Below are positions 27,526 to 36,052 of a DNA stretch of 64,000 nt, one piece after another. Every line of letters starts with the position of its first letter. The stretch's first letter is position 1. The notes below the pieces were generated by a model that did not search any database, was not told where the DNA came from, and worked only from the letters and a program-made list of their open reading frames with translations. A program made the position numbers and the translations under genes. Source of the DNA: Bremerella volcania (lineage in GTDB: Bacteria; Planctomycetota; Planctomycetia; Pirellulales; Pirellulaceae); NCBI RefSeq assembly GCF_007748115.1, contig NZ_CP036289.1, positions 4,092,001 to 4,156,000 on the forward strand, in the 5' to 3' direction.

Positions 27526-29073
27526 ATGCGACACTTGCTATTGATACTCGGCGACCAACTCGATCGCAACTCGGCCCTATTCGACGGCTACGATCCACAG
27601 AAGGACCTGCTATGGATGGCCGAGAATGACCACGAGATTACTTACGTCCCCAGCCACAAGCAGCGGATCGTCTTGTTTCTATCCGCCATGCGTCACTTTC
27701 GCAAAGAACTCAGCGACGCAGGCCGAACCGTTCAATACCATCAGCTTTACGCCGACAAGCGGAAGGACTCCGGCAAGTCTTTCGGCGAACTCCTTGCCCA
27801 GACGATCAAGAAGGAGAAGCCCAAAGCGATCCGTGTCGTTCTGCCGGGCGACTACCGCGTGAAGGAGTTACTGGAAAAAACCGCCGCCAAGCACAATGTG
27901 CCGATCGACATACTGCCGGACGTGCATTTCTACTGCACGGTGAACCAGTTTCATAAGTTCGCCCAGGGACGCAAGTCGCTGCTGATGGAAACGTCCTATC
28001 GCCAGATGCGCCGGGAACATGACGTCCTGATGCGAGACGGCAAGCCGGTCGGCGGAACCTGGAATTACGACCACGACAATCGCGAGTCGTTCTCGAAAGA
28101 GGGCCCCGGCGATCTTGGTCGACCGACTTCGTTCTCGCACGATGACATTACCAAGGAAGTGATCAAGCTGGTCAAAGAGCGATTCGCCGATCATCCCGGC
28201 GAGGTCGACTCGTTCAACCTGCCGGTCACCCCTGGCCAGGCCCGGCGGATGCTTTCGGACTTCGTCCAATATCATCTGCGTGACTTCGGCAAGTACGAAG
28301 ATGCGATGTGGACCGACGAGCCGTTTCTGCATCACTCGCGGCTTTCGACGAGCATGAACCTGAAGCTGCTAGATCCGCGAGAATGCGTTGCCGCGGCGGT
28401 CGAGGCGTACCGGGAAGGCGCGGCCCCCCTGGCCAGTGTCGAAGGCTTCGTCCGGCAGATCCTGGGCTGGCGTGAGTTCATCCGCGGCGTGTATTGGACG
28501 CAGATGCCGCAGTACGCCGAGATGAATCATTTCGACCATCAAGCCGAGTTGCCATCGTTCTTCTGGGATGGCCAAACCGACATGCAGTGCATCCGGCAGT
28601 CGCTTTCTCACATTTTGAAGTATGGCTATGCGCACCATATCCAACGCCTGATGGTGTTGGGCAACTTTGCGCTGACGACCGGCGTGCATCCCTACAAGTT
28701 TCACCAGTGGCACATGGCGATGTACCTGGACGCGGTCGACTGGGTCTCGCTGCCCAATACGCTGGGGATGAGCCAGCATGGCGATGGGGACATCGTGGGG
28801 ACGAAGCCGTACTGCTCGACCGGCAATTATGTCGACAAGATGAGCAACTTCTGCCAAGGGTGTGCCTACAACCACAAGAAGGCCGTGGGGGCAGAGGCAT
28901 GCCCGATCACGACCTTCTATTGGGACTTTCTCGATCGACATTTTGACCAGCTTCAAACCAGCTCACGCATGAAGTTGCAAATGAAGCATGTCGAGCGAAA
29001 GAGAAACTCAGGTGAAATCGCCGAGATTCGCCATCATGCGGAGCAGCTCCGCAGCGACTGGAAACTCGCTTAA
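27526..29073 (+). CDS. Fe-S cryptochrome/photolyase-family protein (FeS-BCP/PhrB type)
   Basis: 515 residues. It starts MRHLLLILGDQLDRNS, the signature of the deoxyribodipyrimidine photolyase-related group. An N-terminal alpha/beta antenna-type domain spans about 1-200; the helical FAD-binding domain follows (HHSRLSTSMNLKLLDP, ILGWREFIRGVYW, HIQRLMVLGNFAL). Cysteines suited to a [4Fe-4S] cluster appear in TKPYCSTGN, FCQGCAYN and EACPITTFYW, plus one further upstream. Characterised relatives repair (6-4) photoproducts or act as light-dependent cryptochromes. Its end overlaps the convergent lipoprotein gene by 4 bases. Confidence 0.93.
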   Translation: MRHLLLILGDQLDRNSALFDGYDPQKDLLWMAENDHEITYVPSHKQRIVLFLSAMRHFRKELSDAGRTVQYHQLYADKRKDSGKSFGELLAQTIKKEKPKAIRVVLPGDYRVKELLEKTAAKHNVPIDILPDVHFYCTVNQFHKFAQGRKSLLMETSYRQMRREHDVLMRDGKPVGGTWNYDHDNRESFSKEGPGDLGRPTSFSHDDITKEVIKLVKERFADHPGEVDSFNLPVTPGQARRMLSDFVQYHLRDFGKYEDAMWTDEPFLHHSRLSTSMNLKLLDPRECVAAAVEAYREGAAPLASVEGFVRQILGWREFIRGVYWTQMPQYAEMNHFDHQAELPSFFWDGQTDMQCIRQSLSHILKYGYAHHIQRLMVLGNFALTTGVHPYKFHQWHMAMYLDAVDWVSLPNTLGMSQHGDGDIVGTKPYCSTGNYVDKMSNFCQGCAYNHKKAVGAEACPITTFYWDFLDRHFDQLQTSSRMKLQMKHVERKRNSGEIAEIRHHAEQLRSDWKLA

Positions 29074-29477
29074 AGATCAAAGTCGATCGTATTGGACGAA
29101 TCGGTTACTTCGATGGGATCCGGCCAATCAACGCTGGTGGGTGGCAGGCCCCGCTTCACCTTCCTCTCGCGACTGGCTTCACCCGGTGGAGGTGGGCCGC
29201 CGTAGCTGATGTTCACTTTATGCGTTCCCACCATCGCGCCTTTGACGCTTTCGGTAAACAGCAGTTCGTAGTGTCCCGAGTCATTGGTCATTCCAACCGA
29301 TGGTCGGCCCCCTTCAGGAAAGAAGGTTACCGTCGCTCCGGAGAGTGGCTTACCTCCTTCGGTGACCACTCCGGTCACCTTTCCGACCGGCACGTCAGGC
29401 CCACCGAAGCACCCCACCAGAGCAAACAATGAGACAACAAGGGCGCAGTGGCATAATGCGATAGATATTTTATTCAT
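29070..29477 (-). CDS. Small lipoprotein with a carboxypeptidase-regulatory-like (transthyretin-type) beta-sandwich
   Basis: 135 residues. Lipoprotein signal with lipobox region FALVGC (Cys23). The rest matches the small planctomycete lipoproteins with a CarboxypepD_reg-like fold: VTGVVTEGGKPLSGATVTFF and SGHYELLF. These proteins are numerous in planctomycetes and commonly lie next to DUF1559 genes, as here (the DUF1559 gene is 102 bp upstream on the same strand). Role unknown, presumably in the cell envelope. Confidence 0.88.
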   Translation of the reverse strand: MNKISIALCHCALVVSLFALVGCFGGPDVPVGKVTGVVTEGGKPLSGATVTFFPEGGRPSVGMTNDSGHYELLFTESVKGAMVGTHKVNISYGGPPPPGEASRERKVKRGLPPTSVDWPDPIEVTDSSNTIDFDL

Positions 29478-29530
29478 GACACCTTTCCGGCTTCAGAGAG
29501 ACGAATAATGAAATCGATTTAGGAAGGTAG

Positions 29531-29572
29531 AAAACCAGGAGGCCCACTCCTACGAGGAGTCAGCCCCCTGGT
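29531..29572 (-). terminator. Hairpin terminator after the DUF1559 gene
   Basis: On the minus strand CCAGG...CCTGG encloses an inner ACTCCT / AGGAGT stem, giving a long, nearly continuous hairpin followed by TTTTC. It lies between the DUF1559 stop and the lipoprotein start, so the two genes may be transcribed unequally. Confidence 0.75.
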
Positions 29573-29579
29573 TCATCCC

Positions 29580-30638
29580 CTAATACTCGCCGACCGGGAC
29601 GCCGTCTGCCCGATCCATTAGTGCCGTGTAGGTGGCAAAGTCGACCGTTTCGGCAATGAATTTCACCGAACCATCCCCCAAAGCGAATTGAGCTCCGCCT
29701 GGATGGGCCGAACGGAATGCCGTCTCGTTGTAGGTGACGTTTTCGTTGCGCGAGGTTCCCATCCAACCGACGCTAACGGCATTGATGGGATACGAGGTGC
29801 AAACATAGTTCGCCATGTCCGAGCCTTCGGCATCGGTCGATCCACCATTCCACCAACCGCCGCGGACATAGCTTGCGCGAACGTCCTTATCTTGCTGATA
29901 GAAGTTTCCTTGTTCGCCGATCGCGATGGTATTGCTCGAACCATCGGTTACAGCCGCGAAGTCAACTTTCGATCCATACCACGGAGGCTGAGTCGAAACA
30001 GCTTTCGAGAGGAATGTTGGCAGGAAGCCATTGTCTGCCAGACGTCCACCCCAACCCCAAAACTGAGTTGAGTGAGCCGTGTTCGTGGTTCCTCCCTTGA
30101 AAGCACATCCCGCATTAGCCGCATAGTCCGAGATCTGGACTTCGATTTCGGCAGGAGCCCCTGCGCTTTGCGAAGCGGACGAAGTAGGTTGCGTGTACGT
30201 CTTGGGCAACGGGCTCGAAGGGCACCAGAACCCATCGACACGAGCCTCGTTCACGGCCTGCCAGGCCAGAAGCGGTGCGGCCCAGCCTGCACTATGGTTA
30301 TCGAGGCCGCCCCCAGGCAACTGCGATTGATCGTAAGCGGCTTTCTGTTCGATGAACGGCAGGATGCGAACCATCCAGGAACCACGTCGTGCCCAGCCAT
30401 TAGGCGTGTTCGATTCGGCGACATGCCCAGGCGGAAACTGCAGGTGGACGTCATGGTAATTGTGCGTCGCCAAGGCCATCTGCTTGAGATTATTCGAGCA
30501 CTGCATCCGGCGAGCCGCTTCGCGGGCCTGTTGAACGGCCGGCAACAGCAAAGCAATTAAGACACCAATGATCGCAATCACGACCAATAGTTCGACAAGC
30601 GTAAAACCTCGCTTCTCGGTACCCATTCGAGCTAACAT
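29580..30638 (-). CDS. DUF1559 protein with prepilin-type N-terminal methylation motif
   Basis: 352 residues from the ATG at 30638. The N-terminus has a type IV pilin-like signal, KRGFTLVELLVVIAIIGVLI (about residues 9-28), followed directly by AVQQAREAARRMQCSNNLKQ, the canonical DUF1559 beginning. The C-terminal H-X9-DG region is present as HPGGAQFALGDGSV. The family is hugely expanded in planctomycetes and is a lineage marker; its function is not established (secreted pseudopilin-like surface protein is the usual guess). A PAS-AraC regulator is divergently encoded 184 bp away. Confidence 0.95.
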   Translation of the reverse strand: MLARMGTEKRGFTLVELLVVIAIIGVLIALLLPAVQQAREAARRMQCSNNLKQMALATHNYHDVHLQFPPGHVAESNTPNGWARRGSWMVRILPFIEQKAAYDQSQLPGGGLDNHSAGWAAPLLAWQAVNEARVDGFWCPSSPLPKTYTQPTSSASQSAGAPAEIEVQISDYAANAGCAFKGGTTNTAHSTQFWGWGGRLADNGFLPTFLSKAVSTQPPWYGSKVDFAAVTDGSSNTIAIGEQGNFYQQDKDVRASYVRGGWWNGGSTDAEGSDMANYVCTSYPINAVSVGWMGTSRNENVTYNETAFRSAHPGGAQFALGDGSVKFIAETVDFATYTALMDRADGVPVGEY

Positions 30639-30822
30639 AGGGACTTCTCCAGATTTCAATCATGTAAGAAAAAATGAAATATGATTGGCTCAGCGAGGTG
30701 GTGGGGCTTCTCGCTAAGTGGCATGATGGAGAAGGGGCATCGCTAAAGAGTTTATTTCCCAACGACACGACTTATTTTCATTGAAACTTCCGATTTCGTC
30801 TTTGATCGAATCGACTGCCAGC

Positions 30823-31590
30823 ATGCCGAATAAATACAAAAACGAATGGGAGGCACATCTCGATCGTCTTTTTGCCCAGGCCCCAACGCTGGCACTGGTC
30901 GAAGAATTATTCGCCCGGCTCGACGATGTGAACCTCTGCATCAAAGATCTGGAGGGACGTTACCTAAGCGTAAATAGTGCATTTTTGCGCAGCGTTCCGA
31001 AACTCCGTCGAGAAGAAGTGATTGGTCGAACGGCCTTCGATATCTATCCCCAGGCCCTGGCGGTAGGCTACCAGCAGCAGGACCGGCAGCTACTAAGTCG
31101 CGGGCAAAATCTGCACGATCAATTGGAGATGATTACCAATCCCGACGGATCGTTAGGCTGGTACATCACCAGCAAGGTTCTGGCCAAGAACGTGGCCCAG
31201 GAGGTGATTGCGATCATCGGCATGTCGCGGGATCTGCACGCTCCGACCGAAAAGGACGATCGCTACAACAAGCTTTCCGTTGCCTTGCGACGCATGCAGA
31301 CTGACTTCGCCAAGCCTTTGAGAATTCAACAATTGGCCGAAGAATCGGGGCTATCGGTCAGCCAGTTCGAACGACTGATGCGAAGCATGATTCAGATCAC
31401 GCCTTCGCAGTACTTGATTCGGCAACGCGTAGAGGCCGCCGCCGTCATGCTGAGAGACGGTGGCAAGAACGTTGCCGCCGTGGCGATGGACTGCGGCTTC
31501 AGCGATCAGCCTTCGTTCTGCAAACAGTTCAAACGAATCACCGGATTGTCGCCACTGAAATACCGGAAGATGACGCAGGACGGGAAGTAG
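30823..31590 (+). CDS. AraC-family transcriptional regulator with an N-terminal PAS domain
   Basis: 255 residues from the ATG at 30823. An in-frame TTG at 30781 would add 14 residues without support. A PAS fold at about 20-135 (DVNLCIKDLEGRYLSVNSAF, GRTAFDIYPQALA) is followed by two AraC helix-turn-helix units at about 150-250 (IQQLAEESGLSVSQFERLMR; AVAMDCGFSDQPSFCKQFKR). This sensor-regulator layout is frequent in planctomycetes. It is divergent from the DUF1559 gene, a possible target. Confidence 0.92.
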   Translation: MPNKYKNEWEAHLDRLFAQAPTLALVEELFARLDDVNLCIKDLEGRYLSVNSAFLRSVPKLRREEVIGRTAFDIYPQALAVGYQQQDRQLLSRGQNLHDQLEMITNPDGSLGWYITSKVLAKNVAQEVIAIIGMSRDLHAPTEKDDRYNKLSVALRRMQTDFAKPLRIQQLAEESGLSVSQFERLMRSMIQITPSQYLIRQRVEAAAVMLRDGGKNVAAVAMDCGFSDQPSFCKQFKRITGLSPLKYRKMTQDGK

Positions 31591-31608
31591 CGTTCTGCCC
31601 GTCCTGCG
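31574..31608 (+). terminator. Hairpin overlapping the stop of the AraC-family gene
   Basis: Perfect 11-bp stem, 31574-31584 (CGCAGGACGGG) with 31598-31608, enclosing the TAG stop codon in its 13-nt loop. Only a weak T-run follows. The rest of the gap to the convergent peptidase gene (to 31869) holds no gene. Confidence 0.55.
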
Positions 31609-31869
31609 GCCACCTTTCCAGCACTTTGACTATACGTCGATGGTCTCGACGACGACTTGCGTGGTCATGGTTATTCCCCGGCTATTTGTTTTCACCTAGT
31701 GAAACAGTCCGCGTTCTGTTTGATCGGACAGACGAACCTGCGGACCACAATTTCAGCTATGTAAGATATTGCCAAACGAGTTCATCGTCTTGGCATTTCT
31801 CGATACGCTGAGTGTCGAGAATTGACAAAAACGAGTTTTGCCGAGGAATGTTTGTGAGAAAAGCATTCC

Positions 31870-33444
31870 TTAAGGCTGCACTTCCGGTTCCGCTGTTTCT
31901 TCCGCTGTATTAAGAAGCGATCGGATTGCCTCCAGCGGCAACTGGACCTGCAGCATATGCCCCTGCCGATCGACCAGCAGCGTGGTCGGATCTTGATATT
32001 GGGTCACCAGATGTTTGAAGTGATCGCTGCTTTCCACCGGAAAGCCGTTGACCTCGTAAACGCGGTCCAGTGGCTTGAGCCCCGCAAGATCGGCGACCGA
32101 ACCTGTCGTCACGTTGGTCAACATGATCGAGCCAGGCTCAGCCGGATCGTTCGTCCAAGAGATACCAACCGGTGCCGGGTTCAAGTTGAGCGTCACTTCC
32201 AGTGGCAGCGGTTCCTCCTCCCCTTCTCGCTCGACCTTCAGCACAACATTCATAGGCGCCGCTTGAACCTGGGCCAGGAACTCTTCCACGCTGGTAAGTG
32301 GGATGCCGGCAAACTCGACCAGCCGATCGCCGGCCTGAACTCCGCCGCGGCTGGCGGGACCGTCCGGGGTCACCGAAGCAATGAGCAGTCCCTGACCTGC
32401 TTGCTGCTGTTCGGAATTCCAGCGAATGCCCAGTCGCGAGCGATTCACCGACCGAGCCACCTCGAAACGCTTCCGCTCCGACTCCGATTCCAGGCGAGAT
32501 CGCGTCCGGAACGCGGGAAAGACGTCCCGATTGGCTTCCTCCCAAATCGTTTCCGCCGTAAGTCGAGCCACGGCCTGAACGCCGTCGTGATTGATCAAAT
32601 GAGCGTCATCCTGTGGACGATGGTATTCACCGTGCAGCCCCGTATGAAACATGAGCGTCGGGATCGAACGGGAATAGAAGGTGTAGTGATCGCTGTTGTC
32701 GGTCATCTCCCAGCGGAAGTCGAGTTTCAGGTCGCTGGTCATGTTGGCCCGAGCAATCTTCTGGCGAAGCCCTGGCAGAGTCCGCGTTCCGTAAACTTCG
32801 ACCCCTTGGGGTCGCAACCGGCCGACCATGTCGAGATTGACGTACAACCGAATTCGATCCCATTGGACGGTCGGGTGCTCGACCCAGTACTTCGATCCCA
32901 ACAGCCCTTTCTCTTCACCGTCCCACAGAACGAACAGAATAGTGCGCTTGGGCTTGGCTTTCATCTCGGTCAGGGCCTGAACGACTTCCAGCAGAGCGGC
33001 CGTGCCACTTGCATTATCGTCGGCACCGTTATGGACATAGCCAAACGGGCCGAAGCTGTTGGATCGACTCCCGTACCCGACATGATCGTAATGGGCCCCC
33101 ACGACGATCAGATCACCTTCGTCGGCCCCCTTCTCGCCTGGCAAGATCCCCAAGATATTTCGCGAGCCGCCATGAAACAGTTGAAAGAACGTGCCGTTAT
33201 CACCGGCTGGTTTCAGACCGTATTTGGAAAACAGCCCTTCGAGGTAATTCCCCGCCGCACGCCCTCCCCGGCTACCGGCTTCGCGTCCTTCGAAGCTGTC
33301 GTCGGCCAGGATATCGACATGCCGCTTGACGTCTTCTTTCCGGATCGTATCCAAAGCGGCCGAGTGCGAAAGCTCGCCGGCAAAGCTGGCTTGAAAACTA
33401 ACGAACCCCACCAGCGCGGCAACTGTCCCAAGACGTAACATCAT
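31870..33444 (-). CDS. Exported M28-family zinc aminopeptidase with two PDZ domains
   Basis: 524 residues from the ATG at 33444; the frame opens at 33525, but the signal peptide (MLRLGTVAALVGFVSFQASF) begins after 33444. The M28 catalytic domain at about 35-330 shows the metal and catalytic residues in GAHYDHVG, HNGADDNASG, LWDGEEKGLLGS, NLDMVGR and the final His in EYHRPQDDAH. Two PDZ-type domains follow, at about 370-440 (GPASRGGVQAGDRLVEFAGI) and 450-515 (SVADLAGLKPLDRVYEVNGF). It is probably periplasmic. The C-terminal PDZ pair suggests substrate or partner recognition. Confidence 0.92.
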   Translation of the reverse strand: MMLRLGTVAALVGFVSFQASFAGELSHSAALDTIRKEDVKRHVDILADDSFEGREAGSRGGRAAGNYLEGLFSKYGLKPAGDNGTFFQLFHGGSRNILGILPGEKGADEGDLIVVGAHYDHVGYGSRSNSFGPFGYVHNGADDNASGTAALLEVVQALTEMKAKPKRTILFVLWDGEEKGLLGSKYWVEHPTVQWDRIRLYVNLDMVGRLRPQGVEVYGTRTLPGLRQKIARANMTSDLKLDFRWEMTDNSDHYTFYSRSIPTLMFHTGLHGEYHRPQDDAHLINHDGVQAVARLTAETIWEEANRDVFPAFRTRSRLESESERKRFEVARSVNRSRLGIRWNSEQQQAGQGLLIASVTPDGPASRGGVQAGDRLVEFAGIPLTSVEEFLAQVQAAPMNVVLKVEREGEEEPLPLEVTLNLNPAPVGISWTNDPAEPGSIMLTNVTTGSVADLAGLKPLDRVYEVNGFPVESSDHFKHLVTQYQDPTTLLVDRQGHMLQVQLPLEAIRSLLNTAEETAEPEVQP

Positions 33445-33670
33445 GGCTGCTTTCCCTAAGAATCCCTGAGAGGTGCCCACCTTCACCAAGGTGATAAAAG
33501 GCACACTTTGAGTAAATGGGGACATGGTTATTCCGAATTTGGCGATCGTGGGGGCGTAAGCCCCATTTTGAACGGCTTATTTCACCGTAACCATAGGCCA
33601 TATTAGGAAAAAGCGAAGGAGGTCCCGTTGAGGGCTACGGGAAAAGGGTGTAGACTTTCGCTTTCCCACA

Positions 33671-33760
33671 GGAGAGATGGCAGAGTGGTCGAATGCGCCG
33701 GTTTGCTAAACCGGTGAACGGTGTAAAACCGTTCCACGGGTTCGAATCCCGTTCTCTCCG
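33671..33760 (+). tRNA. tRNA-Ser (GCT anticodon)
   Basis: The acceptor stem GGAGAGA (33671-33677) pairs with TCTCTCC (33753-33759). The anticodon arm CCGGT-TTGCTAA-ACCGG has anticodon GCT at 33705-33707, decoding AGC/AGU. A long variable arm (GAACGGTGTAAAACCGTTC) and the T-loop GGTTCGAATCC support a serine tRNA. CCA is not encoded. An IS-rich region begins immediately downstream. Confidence 0.97.
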
Positions 33761-33884
33761 CTTTCTAGCGAAGCCGTCAACGTAAGTCGTTGTCGGCTTT
33801 TGTTTTGCGCTGAGGTGGTCTTATTTGTCTCAGTGGCTGAGACAAAAAAGACCGAAACGGCATCCCTTACGAGCCGACGAGAAC

Positions 33885-34145
33885 AGGTGCCAGGACTCTT
33901 TTTCTTTCCCTCAAGCTTCTTTCGCCGTGGCCGATGGCGAGACCACCTCGCTGGAAAGAGCGTGTAAACCAAGGCATGTCCGAGACCGAAGTCAACGCTG
34001 TCCAACACGCCATCCGCCGAGGCTCGCCCCTGGGCGACCCCGAATGGACCCTGACAACCGCCCTGCGCTTAAACCTAGACTCGACCCTACGCCCCAGAGG
34101 CCGACCAAGGAAAACAGGTAGTGACGAAAAAGAGTCCTGACACCT
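33885..34145. repeat. 261-bp unit bounded by ~20-bp inverted repeats (AGGTGYCAGGACT family)
   Basis: The left end at 33885-33905 (AGGTGCCAGGACTCTTTTTC) and the right end at 34126-34145 are near-perfect reverse complements. A third copy, AGGTGTCAGGACTATTTCT, stands at 35804-35822. A short tandem repeat (TGACACC-TTTTCTGATA, then TGACACC-TATTCTGATA) follows at 34139-34175. These sequences accompany RAYT-type transposases and are probably their recognition ends. Confidence 0.6.
33934..34140 (+). pseudogene. C-terminal remnant of a REP-associated tyrosine transposase (RAYT)
   Basis: 68 codons remain, the last about 45 of which resemble the end of RAYT/TnpA_REP proteins: VQHAIRRGSPLGDPEWTLTT followed by STLRPRGRPRKTG. 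The catalytic HUH motif and Tyr-bearing N-terminal part are missing, so it is inactive. It lies between inverted AGGTGYCAGGACT repeats, consistent with a decayed RAYT unit. Confidence 0.65.
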
Positions 34146-34232
34146 TTTCTGATACTGACACCTATTCTGATACACACGAAATCCTTGAGTCATTATTTAA
34201 GAAATACGACATCGAGCGAATTGATTGAATTC

Positions 34233-34309
34233 ATGGACACATTTTTTGACTTTATTTCAGCCGAGATAGAGAGGACATTTGCAACTGCAGTGTGCCTCGA
34301 TGACTCAAC
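34233..34309 (+). pseudogene. 5' part of a small gene disrupted by the ISAs1-type element
   Basis: An ORF begins at ATG 34233 (MDTFFDFISAEIERTFATAV) and runs straight into the left end of the IS, where it stops inside the inverted repeat. A candidate 3' part lies across the element at 35569-35784. The family is not recognised. Continuity of the two pieces is inferred from position only. Confidence 0.35.
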
Positions 34310-35568
34310 CACGGCGATTGCACCATAACTCACCGTCCCAGCAGGACTTCCATGCGGTAGTCATCGCCCCAGCCGCATTTTAATCGTTTGTTCTTCACGC
34401 CGACCTTGGCTGTCTTGTTGTTCTTCAGCAGGCTCAGGCTCGTCCTTCGTAGCAGGCTAAAGTTGGCGTCGGCGTGCCCTTTGCGGATGCGAGATTGATC
34501 TTCACCGAACGTCACGTCCAGTTGCCAGTGCAGGCTGTTTTCAATGCCCCAATGACCGCGAACGGCCTCGGCGAAACGCTTGCCGGAAAGGTACTTGCTC
34601 AGGATATAGTATCGCACCTCGCTCGTCTCGTTCCCGCCTTGCTTCACGATATTGATCGTCATCCCGATCGCCCTCAAGTTCGACCAACGATCTCGTGTGA
34701 TGATCTCGTCGTTCACAGGGCAGATATAATAGGAACGCGACTCCTCGCGACCATGCCCTTTCTCGTGCGTTTCGTGACGGTGTACTTTGGCTCGCTTGAA
34801 ATTGCTTTCCTGCTGCGCGACAAAAAAATCTTCGATCGAATCGTGGAGGGTCGGCTGATTGCGCTTCACGGCCAGGCAATAATCGGCTCCCTGGTCGACG
34901 ATCTTCTGAGCGATGTCCTGTTGGCAACCTTGAGCGTCAATCGTCACTAAACTGCCGGAAACCTCGACGATTTCAAGCAGTTTGGGAATGGCGGTGATCT
35001 CGTTGCTCTTCGCGTCGGTTACTACCTGGCCGAGACTCACATGATTGGCAGTCGCCCAGGCACTGACCATGTGAATGGCCGCCTTGCTGCTGGCCTTGTC
35101 GAAACTCCGCCGCAGCGTCTTGCCGTCAATCGCGATGATCTGCCCGTCGGTGATTTCGTGTAAGGCGGTGATCCAAGTCAGCAAACACTTCTCAAACTCA
35201 GCCGGATTCAGCGAAGCCAAGATCGCATTAAAGCGATCGTGCGAAGGGATGCCGGAACTCAAATCAAGGAACTTACCCAGCCACTCCTTCTTCATCTCGG
35301 CCCAGTCGGCGATAGCCACAAAATCATCCGCCCCACTCATCACCGCACACAGCGCGATGGTCACGATATTCGTTAACGGATAAGTCACCTTGCGAGTCCG
35401 CGGATCGGTCAGATCGGCAAAGCACTCTTGAAGGGAAACAGGCGAACGTGACGACATGAGAAAGGCACCTGAGAACACCGGATCAGGCCGCGACAACCTC
35501 CGTCACAAAATCGCCTGACCGCCATTGCCTCAGTGTCGCAGATAACCCATCATGGCGCAATCGCCGTG
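34310..35568. mobile_element. Complete ISAs1-family insertion sequence, about 1.26 kb
   Basis: Terminal inverted repeats are visible: CACGGCGATTGCACCATA at 34310-34327 and its reverse complement with few mismatches at 35551-35568. One transposase gene lies between. The size fits ISAs1 elements (about 1.2-1.5 kb). I see no matching target duplication in the flanks. Confidence 0.85.
34330..35457 (-). CDS. ISAs1 family transposase (DDE)
   Basis: 375 residues from the ATG at 35457; a frame open to 35496 adds 13 residues. An N-terminal DDE_Tnp_1-associated domain at about 8-90 (CFADLTDPRTRKVTYPL) precedes the catalytic domain, with Asp in IIAIDGKTLRRSF, Asp in LVTIDAQGCQQDIA, and Glu in HWGIENSLHWQLDVTFGED. 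All three acidic residues are present and there is no internal stop, so it may be functional. Confidence 0.95.
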   Translation of the reverse strand: MSSRSPVSLQECFADLTDPRTRKVTYPLTNIVTIALCAVMSGADDFVAIADWAEMKKEWLGKFLDLSSGIPSHDRFNAILASLNPAEFEKCLLTWITALHEITDGQIIAIDGKTLRRSFDKASSKAAIHMVSAWATANHVSLGQVVTDAKSNEITAIPKLLEIVEVSGSLVTIDAQGCQQDIAQKIVDQGADYCLAVKRNQPTLHDSIEDFFVAQQESNFKRAKVHRHETHEKGHGREESRSYYICPVNDEIITRDRWSNLRAIGMTINIVKQGGNETSEVRYYILSKYLSGKRFAEAVRGHWGIENSLHWQLDVTFGEDQSRIRKGHADANFSLLRRTSLSLLKNNKTAKVGVKNKRLKCGWGDDYRMEVLLGR

Positions 35569-35784
35569 CCCAGGAACCTCACTGGATCTCAATCAATGGA
35601 TGATTGCGACTACTGTTGGTACTTTGACCATAACAACAAAATTGTGGAAGATGGTGAGACGAGTGAAGAAGTCAAGTTCGGCGTATTTCTTACACTAAAG
35701 AAGCATGAGCAATCAGTCACAATTCTCGGATTTCAAATGTTTCCTACCACTAGACTTCACAGGCTCTCTCAGCCATTAATGTGA
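35569..35784 (+). pseudogene. 3' part of the ORF interrupted by the ISAs1-type element (tentative)
   Basis: About 71 codons are open from the IS right end to the stop at 35784, reading ...SMDDCDYCWYFDHNNKIVE and EVKFGVFLTLKKHEQ. The family is not recognised. The reading frame within the IS gives an apparent longer ORF from 35533, which is an artefact of the inverted repeat. It is probably the remnant of a small gene. Confidence 0.35.
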
Positions 35785-35831
35785 GGAAGAAAAGAGGAAG
35801 AAAAGGTGTCAGGACTATTTCTGTAGAAAAC

Positions 35832-36050
35832 TCAAGCCCACCAGAGAATCATGACATTGTGGGTCAGCACTATCAGGTGTAATTCTTTGTCGCGGCTTGG
35901 CTCCGTTTTTCCTCGGATGAAGTTGCCTTGGCGACGCTTGATCATGCTCATCAGGGTTTCGACTTGGGCTCGTTGGCGGAATTTTTGGAATAGAAGCGGA
36001 AGTTGCATCGGTCTTCGGTAGCGTCCGCTAGACGGGATGACCGCTTCCAA
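35832..36050 (-). pseudogene. C-terminal fragment of an IS4/IS5-type DDE transposase
   Basis: 72 codons ending MILWWA. The segment RYRRPMQLPLLFQKFRQRAQ, then ETLMSMIKRRQGNF and ELHLIVLTHNVMI, matches the Y-[2]-R-[3]-E-[6]-K region and the end of DDE transposases of the IS4/IS5 superfamily. The catalytic N-terminal two-thirds are missing. It abuts the 3' end of the glycosyltransferase-like gene. Confidence 0.7.
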
Positions 36051-36052
36051 CT

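Noticed and set aside
33706-34193. Several ORFs of 60-108 codons on both strands after the tRNA
   Set aside because: They overlap the tRNA, the inverted repeats or each other and none has a recognisable domain, except the RAYT tail at 33934-34140.
34146-34215. Open frame ending in EILESLFKKYDIERID before the disrupted gene
   Set aside because: It reads through the short tandem repeat and lacks a credible start; possibly a fragment but not supportable as a gene.
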